A DNA stretch of 64,000 bases from Sclerotiophoma versabilis (Eukaryota; Ascomycota; Dothideomycetes; Pleosporales; Didymellaceae). The position numbers and the translations under genes are program-made. Under the pieces are notes generated by a model. The model was given only the letters and a program-made list of their open reading frames with translations. It was not told where the DNA came from and did no database searches. Below are positions 56,601 through 64,000 of the stretch, in pieces (within the stretch, counting starts at the first letter, position 1; the number at the start of each line of letters is the position of its first letter). The stretch spans positions 744,001 through 808,000 of the forward strand of contig JAAROD010000011.1 of the NCBI GenBank assembly GCA_012274445.1, in the 5' to 3' direction.

Positions 56601-58892
56601 GCCATGCTTCAAGCCGTACGAGACAAGTGTGCGCGCTGGTGGTTACATTGTCAACCGTTTCTTGACCGGTGTCCGTCCTCAGGAGTACTACTTCCACATG
56701 ATGGCTGGCCGTGAAGGTCTAATTGATACTGCTGTTAAGACATCACGTTCTGGTTATTTGCAGCGTTGTATCATCAAGGGTATGGAAGGTCTCAAGGTCG
56801 AATATGATACTTCGGTCCGCGACTCCGACGGCAGTATGGTCCAGTTCTTGTACGGTGAGGACGGTCTTGATATCACCAAGCAGAAGTACCTCAACGACTT
56901 CAAGTTCCAGGCACAGAACTTCCTGTCCCTTGCACAGTCCCTCAACACACAGGAGGCTTTTGGCAAGGTACACAGCCAAGAGGCAGCCGACCACAACAAG
57001 AAGGCTGTGAAGAAGGCGAAGAAGGATCTTGCTGCCATGGATCCAGCAACTGCTATCTACGCTCCAGGCCGTCATAGTGGCAGTACTTCTGAGAAATTCT
57101 ACCAGGCCAAGAAGGAGGTAAGTCAACCGATACGCGATATTGATCTCGTTCAAAAACTAACTTCGTGTAGTATGTCGACAATAACAAAGACAAGCTGCTG
57201 AAGAACAAGAAGAAAGACCCAGAGGGCGAGATCCTCAAGAAGAGCTTCGAACAGATGCTCGATCTCAAGTATCTCCGTTCACTTGTCGAGCCTGGTGAAG
57301 CAGTCGGTGTCGTTGCTGGTCAGTCTATTGGTGAACCTTCGACACAGATGACGCTCAACACTTTCCATTTGGCTGGTCACTCGGCTAAGAATGTCACCCT
57401 CGGTATCCCGCGTCTCCGCGAAATCGTCATGACAGCCTCTGCCAAAATCTCCACGCCTGGCATGACAATGTATCCTCACGCTGAGCTTCCCAAGGAACAC
57501 CAGGAGAGGTTTGCCAAGAGCATCACTCGGTTGCCACTCTCTGCTGTTCTTGACAAGGTCACGGTTACCGAGTCGACCGGTGCTGGAACACAGTTCAGTC
57601 AGGCAAGGACATACAAGGTCCGCCTCGATTTGTATCCAGCCGAGGAGTACACACAAGAGTACGCCATCAAGGTCCGCGATGTTGCTGAATCGATCGAGCA
57701 GAGGTTTTGTCCACGGTTGCAAAAGATCATGCGTGCGGATATGAAGAAGAAGGGCGAGAACAAGTCACTGTCGACCGCAAACGCATCAGTACCTCAAGTT
57801 GGGCAAGCCAGCAGCAGGGTCGAAGATGTTGTGGCTGATGACGAACGTGCTGGTCGCGAAGGTGGACCGGAAGACGATGATAGCGATGATGGTGAAGGAG
57901 ACGGCGACACCACACATGCCAAGCAGCGTGGCCGCCGTGAAGACAGCGTTGGCTACGAAGAGCCCGAGGAGGAGGAGCAGGCTTTCAATGATGCCCTTGA
58001 CCGTAATGAAGCCGTTAGCGACGAGGATGAAGCATATGGTGGCAGCCCCAAGCCGTCTCGTGCAACAAGCCCCGATCCAGAGGATGAATCGCCAGATGAT
58101 GAACAACTCCTCGTTCCCACTGACGAAGCCTCCGACATCCGCAAAGATCGTATCATCAACAAGAACGCTGACGTCTTTGACTTCAAGTTCGATGACAAGA
58201 AGGGCGGATACTGCGAGATTACTTTCGAGTTCCCTCTCGCAGCGCCCAAGCTACTCGTCCTTCACCACGTCGAGACCGCCGCTGATTTTGCCACTATTCA
58301 CGTAATTCCTGGTATCACGTCCGCGATGGTGTCTAAGGAGGAAGGCAAGGATGCCAACGGCAAGAAGATTGAGGTGCCTGTTGTTAACACAGAAGGATCC
58401 AACCTTCTAGCCATCCGCGAGTTCCACGACATAATCGACGTGAACCGCGTCTTCACCAACGATATTGTTGCTATGCTACAGCTCTACGGTGTCGAAGCTT
58501 GCAGAGCGACGATTGTACGCGAAATGCACGCTGTCTTCAGCGGTCACGGTATCTCCGTCGATCAGCGCCACTTGAACCTCATCGCCGATACAATGACCAA
58601 GGGCGGTGGTTTCACGCCGTTCAACCGTAACGGTTTGAAGGGTAATGTGAGCCCGTTCATGAAGATGTCTTTCGAGACCACCGTGGGCTTCCTCAAAGAC
58701 GCCGTGCTAGAGCGCGACTGGGACGACCTCAAAAACCCATCTGCTCGTATTGTAGTCGGAAAGCTGGGCGGCATCGGTACAGGCGCATTCGATGTATTTG
58801 CGCCGGTACAGGTCATTGACCCCCTGAAGGGCGGCGTGTTGCCAAGTATCGAGCAGAAGGCCGAGGAAGACGTTGAGATGGAGGATGCGTAG
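53635..58892 (+). CDS. RPA190: RNA polymerase I largest subunit Rpa190
   Basis: Catalytic subunit that transcribes 35S rRNA in the nucleolus. Exons: 53635-53816, 53865-57117 and 57171-58892; introns 48 and 53 nt. The product is 1,718 residues (yeast 1,664). Zinc-binding clamp: CSTCGL followed by GCPGHCGHIELP, then CGYC and CRNC. Active site: the metal-binding NADFDGDEMNMHFPQ near residue 640. Bridge helix/trigger-loop area: GREGLIDTAVKTSRSGYLQR and, after the second intron, EPGEAVGVVAGQSIGEPSTQMTLNTF. An acidic insertion (about residues 1340-1450) is typical of Pol I. For intron 1 the AG at 53863-53864 was preferred to the in-frame AG at 53857-53858, which sits only two bases behind the CTAAC branch site. 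Confident call. Confidence 0.96.
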
Positions 58893-60335
58893 GGTCATCG
58901 CGCGTAAGCGACACGGTTGGCATGATTGATGTATGTTACCTTATTGGGAGTTTGTACCCCGGCTTAGCATAGTAAACGGCGTTTTGGCGCGCTCGGGGTA
59001 TCGCATAATAGTGCGGATTCGAATGAAAAGTGTTTACACCAACAAGTCGCTGCCTGCTTCTGCATATGACATCCTTTGTCCGCATGAAGAAGCCTTGTAT
59101 GTATAAAATGCTCCTACCTCCTCTTTTTTCAGCACTTGGTTCGATACATCAAACTCATGTGGTGGGCTCCGACGTCCTGACACAGCACAGCTGCCACAAC
59201 TATCATGGCATTAACGAATTTGAACCCTCAGTCCTATATCCTACATTTATTCGCCCACGCTTTTAATATTCTAAAAGCTATCGCTATGACAACATGTATT
59301 CATCTCCTTTGTCCGTTATCTTCCTCCATGTCAACCAAGATCTGCGCCACCTCCTGCTTTTCCTCACGCATTCCACGCCAGAAGTCAAACATATTGACAA
59401 CCTTGTATATGTGCGTCTCTTGCTTTTCTCTTAAACAGCGAAGCGTGAAATACACCTCTCTGCTCCTGGTATATTACTCTTCACGCAAAGATCTGACTGA
59501 GGTAAGATGGCTACAAATTTAGATTCTGTTGTACTAGTACACCACTCTTCTACCGCAGCAGATGCGTTTCTTTTCTTTATGATTACTGTTCATTTAAAGG
59601 GTTTCCAGTCATCAACAAATGCAAGGCAGGGCATGCTCATCTTCTCTTGTCGACTGTATGCGAATCTTGTATCTGCGATGGGTCGAGATTTACAGATGGT
59701 ATGTAGGATGGGTGTGTTAAGAGTGCTTTTGCGCTCTTTAGTTTCTCGAAGCTGTGGTTCAGATACATCTGTTTTCTTGCGGGGACGAAGATTTGGGTGC
59801 TGTCGATTGATAGGAATTGTGCGGTTGCGTATGTCTGTATCTACTCAGGGGCGGGAGAGTTGTAGTGAATGCGGATGCTTGAGTTCTTCCATTCATTCGA
59901 GTCTTAATTTTACGCTACACATAGAGAACGTATCAAAAAAGGGGATCTAAATACTCAAAGTGTTTTTGGGAGATCTGCGGTGGGTATGCCATGATACCAT
60001 AATGGGTATTACTAGAGTGACTGTGTTATTGTTAAAAGGATGACAATTGTGCCAAGACAATCTCGATGTCACGTTGCTTTGACAGCAATAAAGTCCAACC
60101 GACGCATGGTCAGAATAGTTCATGGTATATAACACGTCTCCACTGCGTTCGATGCTCTTGCTCTCTAGTTGAAGGAACCATTGGGTCTTTGACTACAAAT
60201 GATGGGCAGGTCAGCCAAACTGAAGATTAATATCGAGCAGGCAAAATCAGAACACTGAACTCCTTTCTGGACGAGGTCTACACTCGTTGTATCATATTCA
60301 CCTTAAACATCTTCTCAGTTCTATACCTGCTCGTT
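58893..60335. other. Intergenic, possible unresolved minus-strand gene
   Basis: 1.44 kb. Frames open on both strands at 59500-59950 but show no known motif. A minus-strand stretch 59300-59470 has strongly coding-like sequence (for example IYKVVNMFDFWRGMREEKQE) ending in TGA at 59300-59302. I could not build a complete gene from it. Confidence 0.35.
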
Positions 60336-60790
60336 ATGTTCAACAAAATCGCAGTCATCAGCTTGGCAATCTTGGCTCCGGTATCGGCTCTCACTCAAGC
60401 GAAGACGTGGTATTCCCTGGATCAGGTTGCTCGTTTCGAGAAATTCGTAGGCCTCTCCGCGTTTGCCGCCTCTCCCATCGGCATCTACCTCGACCTCTGT
60501 GGCATCTGTCCCACTGAGTTGCACCATAACAATCAAGGGTTATGTCGACGACAAGGCGCAAAAGCTCGTGGTGAGCCGATTTCGCCTTTACAGTCGGCGC
60601 TGGGTTGCTCTCGGGTGGCACGTTGGGCACAACTCTTCTTGAGACCAGCTCGCAGATGGTCAAAGCAAGTGCCCACAACAAGTTCAAGGGTCTGAACAGG
60701 GTCGACTTCTTCGTAGACAATAGCCTGATCAAGGCCGGCCTCATCAACACTGTCAGTTATACCGTTTACGGCGATACGAATATATCTTAG
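60336..60790 (+). pseudogene. Small secreted protein, frameshifted
   Basis: Starts with a textbook signal peptide (MFNKIAVISLAILAPVSALT) and continues TQAKTWYSLDQVARFEKF. Coding character (C-ending codons) then moves to a second frame at about 60515-60522 with CTITIKGYVDDKAQKLVVS. It moves to a third at about 60575 with FAFTVGAGLLSGGTLGTTLL, HNKFKGLNRVDFFVDNSLI and the end YTVYGDTNIS then TAG-free stop TAG/TAA at 60788-60790. The second shift is explained exactly by one extra C before GATTTC. Together the pieces would give a secreted protein of about 150 residues. Two frame changes and no usable short introns indicate a pseudogene, unless the assembly has two indels. Family unknown; could have been an effector-like gene. 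Confidence 0.6.
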
Positions 60791-61310
60791 GTCTGTTTAG
60801 AGCTTCAAAATTCCTTAACGAGAGGAAAACGGTCACTTTTGTGACGATCCTGTTTGTCTTTGTTGGTGTTGCGGTGGTCGTGAGGATCGTGCCAGTGGTA
60901 GCCTGCATATAGTCAACATTGCCCATTAACAAACGGGTTTCTAGGCGAGAAAATATGCAATATTTGACTCGATGTGTCAACATGCAGTTCTCTGTGCCTT
61001 ATTCGTCCTGACTGAGTGATGTCATCAGATCTTGCCAATGTTCCGGTGGCTAGCTGTCTGAAGAGCAGCTGAACCTGACTCAGTGTTTATTTATATATTA
61101 TGGGTTATAGTAATAAAACTATGATGAAGCTCGTCGAGATGTTATTGTAGAGTGTGTTGAATGTTGGAAGTAGTTTGCGAGATGGAAGTGGGGCTAGCGC
61201 CCAACCAGGCTACCAGTGCAGTTGATTTTAAGTATTCGACCCCGACGCTATCATCCCTTAAATCCAAACTCAACAAAAAAAAGAGAAAGGAATCTACAAA
61301 GCGAAGAAGG
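60791..61310. other. Intergenic upstream of GNAT gene
   Basis: 520 bp, AT-rich near 61080-61130 (TTTATTTATATATTATGG), which may contain the promoter. No gene recognised. The frame of the next gene extends upstream to 61161 but that part is Lys-rich and unlike the family. Confidence 0.45.
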
Positions 61311-62024
61311 ATGATGACTCAAGCGGCAATCCCAAGTTTTGGACCTTTGGTACCTGACAACCCAGCGACACCACCAAGCTACAACACCACACTTTCTGGC
61401 CAGCACGTTACAATAGTGCCTGTGCATCCCAAGCATTCATCAGATCTTTACAGTCTTGTTCAAGGCCCCAAAACCTCCTCGCTGTTCGACTACCTTTTCG
61501 ACGAACATCCGGAATCTTTGGCATCACTTGAGTCACACATCACGAAGAAAGCGTCTACGACGAATCCTTGGACCTACACTATCATGCTGGATCCACAATC
61601 TGAAGCACTTGCAAAAGCAGTGGGCATGGTATCCTTGATGCGAATGGATTTGCCAAACCGCGTCATTGAGGTGGGCAGCATTCTATTCACCCCAGCACTA
61701 CAACGTACGCCCGCTGCCACAGAAGCTATGTACTTGCTAGCGCGCTACGTGTTCGAAGAACTGGGATTCCGCAGATACGAATGGAAATGTAATAGTCTGA
61801 ACGCGCCCTCACGTCGTGCAGCTGAGCGTTTAGGGTTCGTGTACGAAGGCACGTTCAGGCAGCACATGATTGCGAGGGGTCACAACCGCGATACAGCTTG
61901 GTTTTCGATGTTGGACTCTGATTGGCCTGAGGCGAAGAAGGGGTTTGAGGCGTGGCTAGACAAGTCGAACTTTGATAGCAGAGGAATGCAGAAAAGAAAG
62001 CTGGAGGATTTTAGAATCGTGTAG
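61311..62024 (+). CDS. GNAT-family N-acetyltransferase (RimL-like)
   Basis: Acetyl-CoA-dependent acetyltransferase of the RimJ/RimL-like group common in fungi. 237 residues from ATG 61311 (MMTQAAIPSFGPLVPDNPAT); a longer frame reaches 61161 but adds only a Lys/Arg-rich stretch. Landmarks: VTIVPVHPKHSSDLYSLVQG, the strand AVGMVSLMRMDLPNRVIEVG, the acetyl-CoA loop FTPALQRTPAATEAMYLLA, and the C-terminal block YEWKCNSLNAPSRRAAERLG followed by FVYEGTFRQHMIARGHNRD and WFSMLDSDW. Substrate unknown. No intron needed. It lies between a secreted-protein pseudogene and a truncated NmrA-like gene, so it may be an accessory gene. Confidence 0.87.
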   Translation: MMTQAAIPSFGPLVPDNPATPPSYNTTLSGQHVTIVPVHPKHSSDLYSLVQGPKTSSLFDYLFDEHPESLASLESHITKKASTTNPWTYTIMLDPQSEALAKAVGMVSLMRMDLPNRVIEVGSILFTPALQRTPAATEAMYLLARYVFEELGFRRYEWKCNSLNAPSRRAAERLGFVYEGTFRQHMIARGHNRDTAWFSMLDSDWPEAKKGFEAWLDKSNFDSRGMQKRKLEDFRIV

Positions 62025-62261
62025 TAAGTGTATTGACAAATCGGCGGCTACTACAATGGTCGGTGTAATCTTTTGCGAAACCTGCGAAGGAATGGTTGTA
62101 CGAAACGCGGAGCTACCCTACGGACATGGCCGCTACCTAACCGGTATCTCCGCCTCATCAGATTTCAAATCATCAACTGCTTACTCTATCAATCTTACCA
62201 TCACTGCAGCACCGCCATAAAAAAGACAGACTAATGCAGGAAGCTATAACTTGTAGTTTGA

Positions 62262-63098
62262 AGACACCTCAATCCCAAGTCCCGAATCCACGTTGTCGAA
62301 GGCAGCATCAAGGAGCCCAGCTTCGTCGAGGCTAACCTCAAGAAATACAACGTCACTGGCGTATTTTTGGCCCTAACTGGCGATGACGAGCTTTTCACCA
62401 CAGCCAATTTTCTCGATTCGATTCAACGCTCTGGGACAGTCAAACACGTTGTATACATCTCAGCATGTGGAGACTACAGTGTCGATGCTATCAAAGAAGG
62501 CTCCTTGATGGGCCAGTCTGCTGCTCACGTCCTTGTCAAGTACCTCATTGAGGCCAAGATACGACATGGTCTGCCTCCGCGACAGGAACCGGGTGGCTTT
62601 AGCTGGACAATTCTCGGACCGTTGCTATTTTTCGATAACGACAACATGACCAAACAGCAGATCCTAGAGCAGGGCGTTTTTGGGGTGCCTTTGGGAGACA
62701 AGGGTGTCAGTCGTGTCGATACGGAAGACATCGCGCTTGCTGCCGCAAAGGCGCTTGAGGATGACGGTCAGAGATGGGACGGCAAGAAAGTGATGATAGG
62801 GGGCTTCAAGACGTATACCGCTCGCGAGACAGCACAGCTATGGTCTCAAGCACTTGGGAACGAGGTCAGGCCTACATTGAGTGACAAAGCAGGCTTCGAA
62901 AGCCTAGAATTCAGCTTCGAGCGGCATGCTGGACCGGCTTGGGGAAGAGATCTGAGGCTCATGTACGAGACATTTTCTGAAAGGGAATTTCGGATGACTG
63001 AGGCGCAGTATGAGGAGAAACTAGCGCTGTTGGGCAGGGAGCCAAAGAGCTATGAGAGCTTTGTTGCGTCAACTGCTATTCAGTGGATACACGAATAA
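62262..63098 (+). pseudogene. NmrA-like NAD(P)-binding protein, 5' truncated
   Basis: Frame open from 62262 (just after a TGA) to TAA 63096-63098, about 278 codons. It begins inside the family pattern: RHLNPKSRIHVVEGSIKEPS, then YNVTGVFLALTGDD, VKHVVYISACGDYS, GFSWTILGPLLFFDNDNM, VPLGDKGVSRVDTEDIALAA and, at the end, the NmrA-type SYESFVASTAIQWIHE. The N-terminal GxTGxxG dinucleotide motif and its strand (about 35-40 residues) are missing. I found neither a matching upstream exon nor an in-phase acceptor, and no ATG occurs at a sensible place. Either the 5' end was deleted or the first exon lies beyond what I could recognise. The rest has no frame disruption, so loss is recent or the gene is alive with an unseen exon. 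Confidence 0.65.
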
Positions 63099-64000
63099 TA
63101 TCAGACGTTCCACGTCGCTGCTGGGGTTCACACGATAGCTTTCGAACTTTTGAGTTTACTTGGGCAAGGGTTATCGTGGATGATGGTGTCGATCTCGCTG
63201 ACTCCCTGGTGCTCAAGAAGAAAAGAAAGTAATAGCAAATGAGTGGAATCAAATGTTGAAGATGCCAATGAGCAAGACTACGATGAGGTAGGGGATACGA
63301 AGCCATTCGACTATGATTGGTCAGCGTTACCAACACTTAGAAGACAGGCTCTTCCATGACTGCGCACTGTAAAAAATAGTTGTCAGCAGGAAAGTCGATC
63401 TTGGATATTTGATGAACGTTAGGATCAGTCACATGTTTCCATGGTGCATTGAACTCATGTGGGCTATACCCAATCTAGCTAGCGGCCAGGCAGCAATCCT
63501 GGCTTCCTTGTGCACCGTGTCCGACCATCTCATCCCGAAATCATCTATCAAGGGACGTTCCCTTCTCGTGCTTCCCGAAACATTCATGCTCGATTTCTGT
63601 GACTTAGCGTGGGTTTGAGCGACAGACCACTGCTGAATGACCGAAGAAGCATGGCCGCTGTGTTGTATCGACCATGTGAGGCATCAGCACAAGCATATAA
63701 GCGCACCTCCTCTTGTCTTGGGTGACACAGCAGCCAGTCAGCTCGATACAAAGACGACAGCTGTGCGTCACAAATTTGAGTGAAACATTGAAAGGAGGGG
63801 TGAAGGGTTAGTCTGCATTGTTGGGCGTGTTCATCTCCAGGTTCGCGCAACAATACCAACGCACCGCATATCAATCAAATCAATGCGTAGTTGCCTGAGA
63901 CTCCTCGAAACTTCTCAACACCCAGGAAAAAAAACTTTCTACATGTTGCCGATCACAGGGAAGCTTCGAGACCGCTTTGTTCAAGTTGCAGTACTACTGC
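63099..64000. other. Right-edge region, no gene recognised
   Basis: 902 bp. On the minus strand near 63260-63400 there are intron-like ends (a TTTTTTACAG acceptor with GCTGAC before it) and a hydrophobic tail LIVVLLIGIFNI. This hints at a small membrane protein, but no full gene could be assembled. The rest shows short frames only. Confidence 0.35.

Noticed and set aside
59507..59950. 147-codon plus-strand frame
   Set aside because: Cys/Ser/Arg-rich sequence without motifs; the opposite strand is just as open, so neither is supported.
63260..63400. Minus-strand intron-like ends and hydrophobic tail near the right edge
   Set aside because: The exon between the two candidate acceptors has no consistent frame and the apparent second intron would be only 26 nt.

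Overview
This 64 kb window is nuclear DNA of a filamentous ascomycete, most likely a Dothideomycete of the order Pleosporales (inference from protein resemblance, short introns and gene density). Genes lie on both strands with no operons. Introns are mostly 45-170 nt with GT..AG ends, a CTRAC-type branch site and CAG/TAG acceptors. Splice models were derived by hand from reading frames, splice signals and family alignments held in memory. No search was run.

Layout. 1-2.1 kb: 3' part of a DDHD-domain phospholipase. 3.0-3.3 kb: a small Gly-rich protein with an MGC N-terminus. 3.8-7.3 kb: decayed DNA with a HET-domain pseudogene and an unidentified broken reading frame. 8.0-13.6 kb: CAP20/perilipin-like gene, ribosomal protein eL27, SSU-processome WD40 protein Sof1 and a fluoroacetate-dehalogenase-like hydrolase. 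14.6-20.3 kb: a small two-helix membrane protein (possibly broken), a GNAT acetyltransferase, Rft1 and an Rtg2-like Ppx/GppA protein. 21.8-25.1 kb: large NAD-dependent glutamate dehydrogenase. 26.0-33.1 kb: a 2,364-residue coiled-coil protein with two classes of internal repeat. 33.9-42.2 kb: proteasome lid subunit Rpn6, a Vps62-like protein, autophagy E1 enzyme Atg7 and dCMP deaminase (with a likely GC-AG intron).

42.2-51.7 kb is a gene graveyard: a multi-pass membrane protein pseudogene, an NmrA-like pseudogene and an alpha/beta-hydrolase pseudogene surround one intact TIM-barrel sugar isomerase/epimerase-like gene. 51.7-58.9 kb returns to core genes: splicing factor Prp3 and RNA polymerase I largest subunit Rpa190. 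60.3-63.1 kb is accessory again: a frameshifted small secreted protein, an intact GNAT acetyltransferase and a 5'-truncated NmrA-like gene.

Common theme. Core genes form closely spaced divergent pairs that probably share promoters: eL27/Sof1, GNAT/Rft1, coiled-coil/Rpn6, Atg7/Dcd1 and Prp3/Rpa190. Three of these pairs join genes of related processes or of basic growth (ribosome supply, proteolysis, RNA synthesis and processing). The accessory blocks contain at least five clear pseudogenes. Several of their nonsense codons fit C:G to T:A transitions (TGG to TGA, CAG to TAG, CAA to TAA), as expected from light repeat-induced point mutation or ordinary decay. I found no tRNA, rRNA, CRISPR array or intact transposon.
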